From the NCBI GenBank assembly GCA_002340985.1, contig DDNC01000009.1, positions 124,528 to 179,787 of the forward strand: 55,260 bases of DNA, given 5' to 3'. Position 1 is the stretch's first letter. Every line of letters begins with the position of its first letter. The translations under genes and the position numbers were made by a program. Source of the DNA: Firmicutes bacterium UBA2530 (lineage in GTDB: Bacteria; Bacillota; Clostridia; Tissierellales; Sedimentibacteraceae). Shown here in pieces: positions 1 through 8,994 of the stretch. A model generated the notes under the pieces. That model did no database searches, had not been told where the DNA came from, and saw only the letters and a list, made by a program, of their open reading frames with translations.

Positions 1-403
1 CCGTAACAGAAGAAATCCACAATCTTTTTATGGGCTTTTTAACATCTGCTTTTTCAATTATCCATCTTGCAACCAGCTCGCCTTCTCTTCCCGCGTCTGT
101 TGCTATTACTATTTCCGTAACATCCTTCCGCTGAATAAGGCTTTTTACAACACCGAACTGCTTACCTGTTTTTTTTATGACTTCTGTCTTCATGGATTTC
201 GGTATTATGGGGAGATCCTCTAACTCCCACTTAGCATACCTTGAATCGTAGCTTTCAGGATCAGCAAGGGTCACAAGATGACCAAGAGCCCAAGTTACAA
301 TATATTCCTTCCCCTCTACATATCCATTTTCATTTTTATTGCACTTTAAAACTTTTCCTATATCCTTCCCCACGGAAGGTTTTTCAGCCAATACTAAAAT
401 CAT
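1..403 (-). CDS. topB: DNA topoisomerase III, N-terminal part (runs off window)
   Basis: The reading frame opens with an ATG at 403 and stays open to the window edge, giving about 134 codons. It begins MILVLAEKPSVGKDIGKVL, the TOPRIM opening of type IA topoisomerases, and continues with the TWALGHLVTLADPESYD block typical of TopB rather than TopA. Near the edge are a DAGREGE-type acidic TOPRIM motif and a RLWISSVT block. The enzyme relaxes or decatenates DNA through a tyrosine intermediate; the catalytic tyrosine would lie beyond the window. An AAGGA site precedes the ATG. The family call is firm. Integrity of the rest cannot be judged. Confidence 0.9.
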   Translation of the reverse strand, partial: MILVLAEKPSVGKDIGKVLKCNKNENGYVEGKEYIVTWALGHLVTLADPESYDSRYAKWELEDLPIIPKSMKTEVIKKTGKQFGVVKSLIQRKDVTEIVIATDAGREGELVARWIIEKADVKKPIKRLWISSVT

Positions 404-524
404 TTCGTCTTCCTTTACTTTTAGTTATTATGCAGCATATAATCCAAACCACAGGATGCTACACTTTCTCTGTTGTACTCGCAGCACATAAGTAACTGCT
501 TTTTTTAACTGCTGTTTTATCATT

Positions 525-1697
525 TTACATATTTACAGCAGAATTTGTCAAGCTGTTCCCGGTTTTTATCCGTTGTTTAATATCTGATTGTTTGTTTCCA
601 TACATTAACACATCAATATATTTCTGAAATTCTTCTACTGTCATATGTGTATTGTAATCATATACTGCATAGCCCATACTAAATCCAAGACCATAAGGTT
701 GATTACTGGATTCATTGAATATTTCAACAGCTGTTTTTATTCTATCAACAATTATCTCTAAATCATTTATATTGTATGTTTCAAGTACAATATAAAATTC
801 ATCTCCACCATACCTAGCAATAAAATCATTAGACCTTACACAACTATTCAATATTTTAGCGGATATCTGTAATGCAACATCTCCCATATCATGACCAAAA
901 TTATCATTTATACATTTAAAATTATTCAAATCTATCATAATAGCTGAAAAGGTTTTGTATTTAGTGCTGGAAAGAATCTTTTTTTCCATATATTCATCCA
1001 GCTTCCTGCGATTATTGACCCCGGTTAAATAGTCAATGTACATGCTATGATTTTGAATATTTAAGAATACAATCAATAATGACAGAACTACACTATTTAA
1101 CATAATTGATATTCCATAAATAACTATCTGCAGAATTACACCTATAAATGGAGGAATTGCAAAAAAAACAAGAGAATAATAATATTTTTTAGCTATTATA
1201 TTTCGATTTATTACAATAGTAGCAAATGCTGAAATAATTAAAACAACAGTGAAAGAACAAGATATATAAAAAAGATGACCCCTATGGTAGATATTCTGAG
1301 AATCTATATAATAATACCACCCAAAAAATTGCGTCAATACAACCATAGCAATATTTATGATATTGATAGTCAAAAGCAGATAAATAAGTTTAGTTTTTTT
1401 ATCTTCTGGAAAAACCTGATAATGAACATATAATAACCAAAGAGATGGCAAAATTGGATTCAATATAAATATTAATAAATTGCCAATATAATTAAAAATC
1501 GGATAAAGCGTATTTGACATTCCATCAAATCTACTAAATATATCAACAATGAGCATCAATATAGTAACTTGTAACATCATGAAATAAAGTTTATATCGGC
1601 ATGATCCCTTTTCATCATCTTTAAAGGAATGGAAGCCGATAATTATAAGAATAGCTATAGAATAAACATTTATTATAACATTGCCTTGCAAATTCAA
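525..1697 (-). CDS. membrane diguanylate cyclase (GGDEF domain)
   Basis: About seven hydrophobic segments fill the first 220 residues and a GGDEF domain fills the rest. It has the DYLTGVNNRRKL entry motif, an intact GGDEF active site near residue 300 and an RxxD inhibitory site (RSND) five residues before it. This predicts a catalytically active, product-inhibited synthase of cyclic di-GMP from two GTP. No EAL domain is present. The start is uncertain: the frame also opens at a TTG at 1712, but GGAG at 1707-1710 suits a TTG at 1697, which I chose. It stands alone, downstream of the SSB-like gene on the same strand but behind that gene's terminator. The membrane part probably senses an unknown signal. 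Confidence 0.85.
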   Translation of the reverse strand: MNLQGNVIINVYSIAILIIIGFHSFKDDEKGSCRYKLYFMMLQVTILMLIVDIFSRFDGMSNTLYPIFNYIGNLLIFILNPILPSLWLLYVHYQVFPEDKKTKLIYLLLTINIINIAMVVLTQFFGWYYYIDSQNIYHRGHLFYISCSFTVVLIISAFATIVINRNIIAKKYYYSLVFFAIPPFIGVILQIVIYGISIMLNSVVLSLLIVFLNIQNHSMYIDYLTGVNNRRKLDEYMEKKILSSTKYKTFSAIMIDLNNFKCINDNFGHDMGDVALQISAKILNSCVRSNDFIARYGGDEFYIVLETYNINDLEIIVDRIKTAVEIFNESSNQPYGLGFSMGYAVYDYNTHMTVEEFQKYIDVLMYGNKQSDIKQRIKTGNSLTNSAVNM

Positions 1698-1874
1698 ACA
1701 ATACCACTCCAATTTTATATTCTAGTTACAGTTTAACTCAATCATATTGTCAAAGCAATAAAATTATCTATATAAATATCATCTTATTACAACTGTCAAT
1801 GACCAATTTTTTGATTAAATCCATGCACAATGGTTATAATATAGAGCAATTTTAATTCCTTAGGAAGCAAAAAA

Positions 1875-1891
1875 GAAACCTTCACGGTTTC
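1875..1891 (-). terminator. intrinsic terminator of the SSB-like gene
   Basis: On the minus strand a 6-bp stem (GAAACC/GGTTTC) with a 5-nt loop is followed by six T residues, just downstream of the stop at 1909. Confidence 0.7.
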
Positions 1892-1908
1892 AATTTTATT
1901 ATATAGAA

Positions 1909-2586
1909 TTATTCCTCGAACTCTTCATCTTCCCTTTTTCTATTGTTTTCTGTCTTTATGTGCTCAAGCTTCGTCACGGATACCTCGTAAGCTGTCTTGG
2001 TTTCATAGCTTTCATTTTCGTTCTTTTTCTGGTACTTCCTGCTTTGTATTCTTCCCCACAGCTTCACATGGTCACCGACTTCCAGCTTTTCACAGTACCT
2101 TGCATTCCTCCCCCATGCAATACAAGGTATGTAATCGGATTTATTATAGGATCTGTTTACGGCGATAAGCATGTCTGTAATTTCTCTGCCAAATGGTGTT
2201 GTTCTGAATTTTGTTTCCTTGCAGAGATAGCCGTTGAGAAAAACTTCGTTGGGATGCTTCTTGATTTCTTCAAGCTCCTCGGGCTCAGGCACGATTATAT
2301 CTCTGACAAATACTCTGAGAAGAAGCTTGTTGCAGGTATCCTCATATCTGTTGTACGACCTGAATTGACCGTCAATGACAATATAATTTCCAATGCTCAT
2401 ATCAATATCGTTAATTAACCTTTCGGATATTATAACAGGCAGCAAATCCTTGGTGTCACTCAATCTTGGAACTTCAAGAAAAAACTCGTAAAATTTTTCC
2501 CCGAACACTTCGTGACTGAAACTCAGATTACCGTATATTCTACCAACTATCCTTATGTAATTTGACTGCATCTGTTTATCGTTCAT
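1909..2586 (-). CDS. two-OB-fold single-stranded DNA-binding-like protein
   Basis: This 225-residue protein appears to hold two OB-fold units in tandem. The first spans about residues 10-95 (NYIRIVGRIYGNLSFSHEV, then NYIVIDGQFRSYNR) and the second about 115-212 (FLNGYLCKETKFRTTPFGREI, IPCIAWGRNARYCEKLEVGD, VKLWGRIQSRKYQKK). The second has the beta-strand pattern of bacterial SSB (CIAWG, GD.VKLWGRIQSR). An acidic tail (KREDEEFEE) ends the protein, recalling the partner-binding tip of SSB but without its usual DDDIPF-like sequence. It likely binds single-stranded DNA, though it is not the ordinary one-OB-fold Ssb. The start has a purine-rich site (GGGGGAAG). It is transcribed divergently from ychF. 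Confidence 0.65.
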   Translation of the reverse strand: MNDKQMQSNYIRIVGRIYGNLSFSHEVFGEKFYEFFLEVPRLSDTKDLLPVIISERLINDIDMSIGNYIVIDGQFRSYNRYEDTCNKLLLRVFVRDIIVPEPEELEEIKKHPNEVFLNGYLCKETKFRTTPFGREITDMLIAVNRSYNKSDYIPCIAWGRNARYCEKLEVGDHVKLWGRIQSRKYQKKNENESYETKTAYEVSVTKLEHIKTENNRKREDEEFEE

Positions 2587-2693
2587 ATATATTTCTTCCC
2601 CCTATAATGTATTATATATACCATGTTATTCATTATATTTTCATATATGACATGAGCTTCAAAAATTATGCACACTTTTATGGACTAAATATA

Positions 2694-2722
2694 TTGAAGT
2701 TTAATTTTGTATGTTATATAAT
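2694..2722 (+). promoter_or_regulatory. sigma-A promoter of ychF
   Basis: A TTGAAG -35 (2694-2699), a 17-bp spacer and a consensus TATAAT -10 (2717-2722) predict a start near 2729, about 43 nt before the ychF ATG. Confidence 0.7.
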
Positions 2723-2771
2723 AGCTTGACAATATTGGTATGTAAGAAATGAAAGGACGGTAACACGTTTT

Positions 2772-3863
2772 ATGAAATTAGGTATAGTAGGACTTCCAAA
2801 CGTAGGCAAAAGCACATTGTTCAATGCAATAACTTCAGCGGGGGCAGAATCCGCAAATTATCCGTTTTGCACAATTGAGCCTAACATAGGTGTTGTGGAG
2901 GTTCCAGATAAAAGATTAGATTTTTTAACTAAAATGAGCAATTCAGGAAAGACAGTTCCTGCAGTGATAGAATTTTTTGACATTGCCGGCCTGGTAAAGG
3001 GAGCCAGCAAGGGCGAGGGTTTAGGAAATAAATTCCTGTCCCATATAAGAGAGGTTGAAGCAGTTGTACATGTAGTGAGATGCTTCGACGATGAAAATGT
3101 AATACACGTTGAAAGCACTGTTGATCCTAAAAGAGATATAGAAATAATCGAGCTGGAGCTTGTTCTTGCAGACCTTGAAGTTATGAGCAAGAGAATGGAA
3201 AGACTCACTAAAATAGTTAAAAATGATAAATCCCTCCAGCCTGAACTGGAATTAGTTCAGAAAATAGTAGCTGCACTGGAAAATGAAAAACAGGCAAGAT
3301 TCCTTGATTATACAGAAGAAGAGTTGAAGCTTCTGAAGACATTTAACCTGATTACGGCAAAGCCCGTACTGTATGCTGCAAATGTTGACGAAAATTACAT
3401 TGCAGATCCCTCAACAAACAATTATGTTAAAGAAGTTGAAAAGCATGCTGCTCAGGATAATTCCGAAGTTATAGTCGTTTGCGGAAAAATTGAAGAAGAA
3501 GTTTCTGTTCTTGAAGATGAAGAAAAGAAAGAGTTTCTTCTGGAGCTGGGCCTTGAGGAATCAGGTCTTGATAAGCTCATAAGGTCAAGCTACAAACTTT
3601 TAGGTCTCATAAGCTTCTTTACCACAGGCCCTATGGAATCAAGAGCGTGGACAATTATTAAAGGAACAAAAGCACCTCAGGCCGCAGGAAAAATTCACTC
3701 CGATATTGAGAGAGGCTTCATCCGCGCCGAGGTAACATCCTACAAGGATGCCTCCGAATGCGGAACAATGCAGGCCGCAAAGGAAAAAGGCCTTATGCGC
3801 CTTGAAGGAAAAGAATATGTAATGGAAGACGGAGATATTGTTCTCTTCAGATTCAACGTTTAA
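2772..3863 (+). CDS. ychF: YchF/OLA1-family ribosome-associated ATPase
   Basis: A 363-residue protein of the usual YchF length. The Obg-like G domain begins at once with the P-loop GLPNVGKS (residues 7-14), followed by the family's NYPFCTIEPN switch region and DIAGLVKGASKGEGLGNKFL (G3 plus the glycine-rich loop). In place of the GTPase NKxD motif it has NVDE, in line with the ATP preference known for this family. A coiled-coil insertion (about 120-190) and a C-terminal TGS domain (about 280-363, ending DGDIVLFRFNV) complete it. Members bind ribosomes and influence stress responses. It is a single-gene unit with its own promoter and a strong terminator. Confidence 0.96.
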   Translation: MKLGIVGLPNVGKSTLFNAITSAGAESANYPFCTIEPNIGVVEVPDKRLDFLTKMSNSGKTVPAVIEFFDIAGLVKGASKGEGLGNKFLSHIREVEAVVHVVRCFDDENVIHVESTVDPKRDIEIIELELVLADLEVMSKRMERLTKIVKNDKSLQPELELVQKIVAALENEKQARFLDYTEEELKLLKTFNLITAKPVLYAANVDENYIADPSTNNYVKEVEKHAAQDNSEVIVVCGKIEEEVSVLEDEEKKEFLLELGLEESGLDKLIRSSYKLLGLISFFTTGPMESRAWTIIKGTKAPQAAGKIHSDIERGFIRAEVTSYKDASECGTMQAAKEKGLMRLEGKEYVMEDGDIVLFRFNV

Positions 3864-3866
3864 TTC

Positions 3867-3897
3867 AAAGGACCTTTGCATAAAGCAAAGGTCCTTT
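3867..3897. terminator. terminator between convergent ychF and yyaL-type gene
   Basis: A 13-bp perfect stem (AAAGGACCTTTGC/GCAAAGGTCCTTT) with a 5-nt loop is followed by T residues on the plus strand. The 5' arm's A residues can serve the convergent minus-strand gene, which ends 2 nt away. Confidence 0.9.
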
Positions 3898-3898
3898 T

Positions 3899-5948
3899 TT
3901 ACATACTGATCTCTTCCTTAAGTTTATTGAAATCATTAAATGGCAGCGAGCAGTTCTTATTTCTGCACACATAGAATGTTGTTTTCCCGTCAACTAATTT
4001 ATAGTCACCTATATAATCAATTGTCCCTTCCATTTCCTCCAACGAGGTATATTTTACAGCTGCCACAGTATTATTTATCATAATATTTTCATTTAAAATG
4101 CTTTTCAGTCTTTTTAAATCGTCATCATTCTCAGCCAGACACACAATTTCTTTGGATTGATAAATCTCGAAAAATGCCGAAAGCAATGCAAATGTATAAC
4201 CTGCCGGATAATCTGACATATTGTTTGACAGATATTGCATATGCAAAGCAGCAGACTCTTCAATATCAGCCTTTCCCGTAAGCCTTGCCAGCCTGAAAAT
4301 ATTCAATGCAGCAACGGAATTACCGGAAGGTGTTGCACCATCATATGTTTCCTTCGGATTGTAAATAAGCTGTTCTCCTATTTTGCTTTTCATGAAAAAT
4401 CCGCCGGCATCATCCTTGAACAGCTCTATCATTTTTTCATTTAATTCCAAAGCTCTTTTCAGATGATTAACGTTAAAATTCGCCTCATACATTTCCGTAA
4501 GTCCCCATATATACATAGCATAGTCATCAAGAGTTCCAACCCCCATGGATAAACCTTCTCGATACATTACTTTCATTAAATCTCCGTCAGTTAAGTGCTT
4601 TTCAATGAAATCAACCGCCTTTTCCGCTGCCTTTAAATATTTCTCATCGCAGGTAACCTGGTAAGCCTTGGCAAGAGCAGCAATCATCATTCCATTCCAC
4701 GAAGTCAATACTTTATCATCCTTATGAAGAACAGTTCTCTTCAGCCTGTATTCATAAAGCTTTTTATTTATTTCCTCTATTCTTTCATCCCTGAGATAAT
4801 AATCATAGTTATCTATTAAATTAGGAATGTTTTTGCCCTCGAAGTTACCTCTTTCTGTTAACTCGTAATATTGAATGAAATATTCTCCGTCTTTTTTTCC
4901 AAGAACATTAACTATTTCACCGGACGTAAAAACATAATACTTCCCTTCTTCTCCCTCACTGTCCGCATCCTGCGCCGAATAAAACCCGCCCTCTTTATCT
5001 GTCATTTCTCTCAAGATATAATCAAAAATTTTCTCGGCTATATTTTTATACAGCTCCTTCTTCGTTATCTGGTAAGCATAAATATATGTATACAGGAGAA
5101 GAGCATTGTCATATAACATTTTTTCAAAATGTGGAGCAAGCCATTTTTCATCAGTGGAATATCGTGAAAATCCTCCTCCCACATGGTCGAATATTCCTCC
5201 TCTGAACATACTCTCCAATGTTTTTTCAACAGCTTTCAAAGACTCTTCGTCATCTTCGGCACAATAATAATTCAGTAAAAACAGCAAACCGGAAGGCTGG
5301 GGAAATTTAGGACTTCTTCCAAATCCGCCGTACTTTCTGTCAAAGTTAGAAAGTAATGTATCTCTCGCCTCACGCAGCACCTTTTTTGAAAGCTTAATAT
5401 CAGATATCTTATTTCCTTCAACAGCAATTACCGCATCGGTTATCCTGTTGCTTGACCTTATCAACTCTTCCTTGTTCTTTCCCCATTTATCAACAACTAT
5501 GTTCAGCAGCTCAATCAATCCGGTACTTCCGTATCTTTGTTTCTTAGGAATGTAAGTTCCCGCAAAAAATGGCTTTTGCTCCGGCGTCATTATAACGGTC
5601 ATAGGCCAGCCGCCTCCTCCCGTCATTCTTTGAGTGACATTCATATACACAGCATCAATATCCGGTCTTTCCTCTCTGTCCACCTTTACGGCAACGAAAT
5701 TCTCGTTCAATATTCCCGCAACCTCCGCATCCACAAAGGATTCATCCTCCATGACATGGCACCAGTGACATGTGTTTTAAAAGACCTCAGCTATACCCAA
5801 TAGACAAAAATATAGGTTTATTTTCTGTTTTAGCCTTAGCAAAGGCCTCTTCACACCATGGAAACCAATCCACAGGATTGTATGCATGCTGCAAAAGATA
5901 CGGAGATTTTTCATTTATTAGTCTGTTGGGTATCTCATTAGTAATCAT
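3899..5948 (-). pseudogene. YyaL-family thioredoxin-domain protein (DUF255), frame broken by 16-bp insertion
   Basis: The intact family starts with a thioredoxin-like domain followed by a six-hairpin glycosidase-like domain. Here an ATG at 5948, with GAGGAG upstream, encodes the expected first 53 residues (NRLINEKSPYLLQHAYNPVDW through PIFLSIGYS), then a TGA at 5787-5789. The remaining 617 residues, from MEDESFVDAEVAG, are open in another frame from 5752 to 3899. Removing the 16 bases 5774-5789 joins the halves as GYS-TCHWCHVMEDESF, the conserved CxxC active site, and gives a normal 677-residue protein. As written, the gene cannot make the full protein: it is a recent pseudogene, a sequence variant or an assembly error. 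The long downstream part shows no other damage, so the lesion looks young. Confidence 0.85.
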
Positions 5949-6165
5949 ATTATCACGCTCCTCTCATTTAAATCTGTATAGATATATCGTTATTATCTCT
6001 AATCCATACTATTTTATCAATGATTGTTTTATATAGCTCATTTTTTTCTTCATCAGACAAATCTTCATTGCCCCTCGTAGGGAATTCTTGCCCGGTCGTC
6101 TTTTTAAATTATTAAAGAAGGGGACTTTTAACATAAAGAACATGGAACACATAAAAGGCCTTGGA

Positions 6166-6201
6166 ATATTATGACGTCGTACAGGCTATTATTTACCTGT
6201 A
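6166..6201 (+). promoter_or_regulatory. upstream block shared by the two repeat-protein genes (copy 1)
   Basis: ATATTATGAC (6166-6175) lies a few bases before a small dyad TACAGG/CCTGTA (6180-6201, containing TACAGGCTATT). The same two elements, in the same order, lie before the second repeat-protein gene. This looks like a common promoter or leader. A sporulation-sigma -10 is possible but not demonstrated. Confidence 0.45.
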
Positions 6202-6229
6202 AAATATTAATAAAGGAACGTGAGAAATC

Positions 6230-7351
6230 ATGGCAAATATATTTAATATAAATAGTGAAAGTATAAAAGATGATAATATAAAAAATGACATTGACATTCA
6301 ACAAACCCTAGGCTTAAATGCAGCTGCTGCATTTAATATAGTAGGTTCAGTTGCTGCAGAAGAAAATGCACTCGCAGCTTTAATACAAGAAGAAGCAGAT
6401 AAATTATCTTTATTAACTGGCGCTACTTTGACTTTTGCTAATTTTACTAATTTGACTGAAAGCATTACACGGACAATGAAAACCGTATTGCTGAAAAATA
6501 CAGTTTTAGAAGCAAAGTTAACAGAAACCTTAAACTATATTGACAGCGAAAACTTTACAATTACTCCAGCCTTTGTAGATAATTTAATAGCAATTCTTGG
6601 CAGAATAGCAAACGAAGAAAATGCTTTAGGTAATTTAATTAGAGCATTAGGAAATGCAGTCAGGCTGTTAGCCCCAGGTCTTACCTTAGCACAATTACAG
6701 TCTGTTGACCAAATTGTAATATCACTTATGCGAGTAATAACAGAAAAAAATCTTGTGCTCTTAAGTAAATTAAGAAGACTTGTTAGATTTATAGTTAATA
6801 ATTCAGCTGCTTTCCCAACTCCAACCACAGCACAGGTAGCAGCAACAATAGCTGCAATAAATAGTCTAATAACTTCAATAGTTGTTGAAGAAAATGGACT
6901 TGCTGTCTTAATAGAAGGTGAAGCAGCTAAATTAAATAGAGCAGTAGCTTTAACTACTACCGCAGCTGGGATACCTGACTTATTAGCATTCAATACTACC
7001 ATCACATCAGTTATAGATATAGTAGTTCAAAAAAATATGATTTTAGAAGCTAAACTTGAAGATATACTTGCATTACTTGCATTAGGCTTTACTCCTGCAC
7101 AATTGGCAGTATTCGCTATAACATTATCTAATCTTCAACAATCAATTGCAAATGAGGAATTTGCACTTGCCACACTTATCGGTACGGAAGCATTAAAAAT
7201 TAACGCTGTCGCCGGAATTACACCTAGTAACATTGGAAACTTAGTTGCTGTAAACGACAGTGCTACAACTTTACTAGAATCAATCACATTAAAGAACATG
7301 ATATTACAACAAAAGAATTTAGAAGTTATTAATTTCATTCTATCACTATAA
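6230..7351 (+). CDS. four-repeat, Ala/Leu-rich helical protein of unknown function
   Basis: I do not recognise a function. The 373 residues hold four repeats of about 85-91 residues, anchored by an EE pair (residues 44-45, 129-130, 220-221, 309-310) in the pattern VA.EE.AL..LI..EA.KL. Each is followed some 45 residues later by KN..LE.KL (KN at 89-90, 173-174, 268-269, 355-356). The sequence is almost all helix-forming, with no Cys, signal peptide or clear membrane span. Similar EE..L..ILNAEGEK-type units occur, from memory, in tails of clostridial and bacillar spore-surface collagen-like proteins, so a spore or cell-surface structural role is possible. The start has AAAGGAA upstream. A paralogue follows at 7497. 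Confidence 0.75.
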   Translation: MANIFNINSESIKDDNIKNDIDIQQTLGLNAAAAFNIVGSVAAEENALAALIQEEADKLSLLTGATLTFANFTNLTESITRTMKTVLLKNTVLEAKLTETLNYIDSENFTITPAFVDNLIAILGRIANEENALGNLIRALGNAVRLLAPGLTLAQLQSVDQIVISLMRVITEKNLVLLSKLRRLVRFIVNNSAAFPTPTTAQVAATIAAINSLITSIVVEENGLAVLIEGEAAKLNRAVALTTTAAGIPDLLAFNTTITSVIDIVVQKNMILEAKLEDILALLALGFTPAQLAVFAITLSNLQQSIANEEFALATLIGTEALKINAVAGITPSNIGNLVAVNDSATTLLESITLKNMILQQKNLEVINFILSL

Positions 7352-7361
7352 TGTATTATAA

Positions 7362-7383
7362 AAGGCTCAGATTCATGAGCCTT
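7362..7383 (+). terminator. hairpin after the first repeat-protein gene
   Basis: An 8-bp stem AAGGCTCA/TGAGCCTT with a 6-nt loop lies 10 nt after the stop, followed by a weak T-containing tract (ATACTTA). It is a probable weak terminator. Confidence 0.55.
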
Positions 7384-7410
7384 ATACTTACTAATAAAAT
7401 ATAATGTAAC

Positions 7411-7446
7411 ATATTATGACAGCCTGTATAAAATATAATACAGGCT
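7411..7446 (+). promoter_or_regulatory. upstream block shared by the two repeat-protein genes (copy 2)
   Basis: ATATTATGAC (7411-7420) is directly followed by the dyad AGCCTGTAT/ATACAGGCT (7421-7446, 8-nt loop). This matches the element order before the first repeat gene, including TACAGGCTATT. Confidence 0.45.
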
Positions 7447-7496
7447 ATTGATTTTTTATGAAATGTAACAAAACATAAAGGAATGTGATTATAACT

Positions 7497-8648
7497 ATGT
7501 CAAATATAAATTATAATAATAATGATAAGAATAAGAATTTTACTATTGAAGGAATACCAAGTAATGCTGTTTCTATTGTCGATTCAGTAGCCAATGAAGA
7601 GTGTGCTCTTGCATCATTACTTGAAGCTCAAGCAAACTTGTTATGTAATGCAATAAATCCTTGCATTACTATCTGTGATTTTATTGACGTTATTCAAAGT
7701 ATAATACGAACTTTGAAAACCTTAATCCAAAAAAACAATATTTTAGAGAATAAATTAAGAGAAACTCTTAACTTTATACAAAAGGAAGGAATTGGCTGTT
7801 TAGATTACAATGAACAATTTGAACTTCTAAGCAATTTAAATTCTGTTTTAGAAAGTATAGGGGCAGAAGAATCTTCGTTAGGGTATTTAATAGATAAATT
7901 AGGGAAAGGTGTAACAAATATTGCTTCTTATTGTACTTTTGATGATATCAAACAAGTCAATAACCTCGTAGTAACACTGATGAAATTAATAGTTGAAAAA
8001 AACATGATACTTTTAAGAAAATTACGAACAGTTATTAGTCTTATTAAATTCATTAAAGGTTCAGAATTTGATATCTTTATAAAAGTTAAAAAAGAAATGC
8101 TATGCACAATTAAAAATCTAATTAATTCTATTTTTAAAGAGGAAAAAGGACTTGCCGAATTAATTTTCGGTGAAAGTGTAAAAATAAGCCATGCATTAAA
8201 GATGTGTTTAAATGAAGAAGAAATTTCAGAACTGGATAGCTTAATAACTAGTTTTATAGATGTAATATGCGATAAAAAACGAATTCTTGAATATAAACTT
8301 AGTGAAATATTATCCTTATTAAATACAGTTGGTTTTAGCACATGTGAAATTGACTCCATACTTGATCATATTAAAGAACTTCAATCAGCATCATTTAAAG
8401 GTGAATTTGAACTATCAAAATTAATTAAAAATAATTCTAAAGAACTAAATAAATTTATTTATAAAGAATGTTGTAACTTCCATGAATTAAATAGCTTCAA
8501 TATTTGTATAACCTGTAATTTAGTTACTCTTTTATTAAATTTAAATTGTGGACGTAAAAGCAAAAATACATTTAAATTTGATTCATGTAGTTGTAGTAAC
8601 AAATCTATATGTAAAAAGTTAAATAACATAATAAGCCAAATTAAATAA
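7497..8648 (+). CDS. four-repeat helical protein, Cys-containing paralogue
   Basis: A paralogue of the preceding gene with the same four-unit plan: VANEECALASLLEAQA, IGAEESSLGYLIDKL, IFKEEKGLAELIFGE and a degenerate fourth unit SFKGEFELSKLI. The KN..LE.KL halves match too. It differs in being Lys/Asn/Ile-rich and in carrying about 20 cysteines, clustered in the last 60 residues (ECCNF, CITCN, DSCSCSNKSIC). This suggests disulfide cross-linking or metal binding. A GTG at 7485 is also in frame, but AAAGGAA at 7477-7483 is correctly placed only for the ATG at 7497, and that start aligns with its neighbour (MSNI versus MANI). Function unknown. Confidence 0.7.
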   Translation: MSNINYNNNDKNKNFTIEGIPSNAVSIVDSVANEECALASLLEAQANLLCNAINPCITICDFIDVIQSIIRTLKTLIQKNNILENKLRETLNFIQKEGIGCLDYNEQFELLSNLNSVLESIGAEESSLGYLIDKLGKGVTNIASYCTFDDIKQVNNLVVTLMKLIVEKNMILLRKLRTVISLIKFIKGSEFDIFIKVKKEMLCTIKNLINSIFKEEKGLAELIFGESVKISHALKMCLNEEEISELDSLITSFIDVICDKKRILEYKLSEILSLLNTVGFSTCEIDSILDHIKELQSASFKGEFELSKLIKNNSKELNKFIYKECCNFHELNSFNICITCNLVTLLLNLNCGRKSKNTFKFDSCSCSNKSICKKLNNIISQIK

Positions 8649-8994
8649 TTTTATGGCAAATTAAAATAACTCACTCTTAATACAATCTTGAAGATTATAT
8701 GAATAGTGAGTTATCTTGAGTAAGCAATATGGCCAGCGACAATGAAATTCTGTTGCTCCAAATGGAGAATGTGAAAAATCAACCTTGCGTATGCAATAAA
8801 CTGCTTATGATTACCATTATGCTGCCAAGCAGATGGCTATCAAATTGATACCTCTGATATTTTTGCTATTCTGCAGCTTGTGTCAGAAAAAAGTTGCTGC
8901 TAAAATTTGATTTCTATAGTACAATAAGTTAATAATTGCTATATCATCGAGTATTTTCGTTAACAGCAGCTAAAAATATTATATGGAGGTCATT
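8649..8994. other. 346-bp intergenic stretch
   Basis: It contains a long-arm hairpin, ATAACTCACT (8666-8675) with AGTGAGTTAT (8705-8714) and a 29-nt loop, a possible terminator for the second repeat gene. The rest (8715-8980) has stop codons in all frames and no domain I recognise. The Shine-Dalgarno sequence GGAGG (8985-8989) belongs to the next gene. Confidence 0.5.

Noticed and set aside
241..495. 84-codon plus-strand frame at the left edge
   Set aside because: It lies antisense to topB, whose conserved TOPRIM sequence runs through it. Its translation shows no family pattern.
5787..5789. Selenocysteine reading of the TGA in the yyaL-type gene
   Set aside because: Reading through TGA leaves the frame shifted, and the following residues do not match the family; only removal of 16 bases restores it.
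6535..7005. 156-codon minus-strand frame inside the first repeat gene, and a similar one at 7928-8359 in the second
   Set aside because: Both are mirror shadows of repetitive, AT-rich coding sequence and have no ribosome site or recognised domain.
6230..8648. CRISPR-like or short tandem DNA repeats in the repeat-protein genes
   Set aside because: The repeat exists at protein level only, 85-91 residues and highly diverged; there is no regular DNA repeat with spacers.
8715..8980. Possible transposase remnant in the intergenic stretch
   Set aside because: No translated frame gives a recognisable transposase segment, and no terminal inverted repeats or target duplications were seen.
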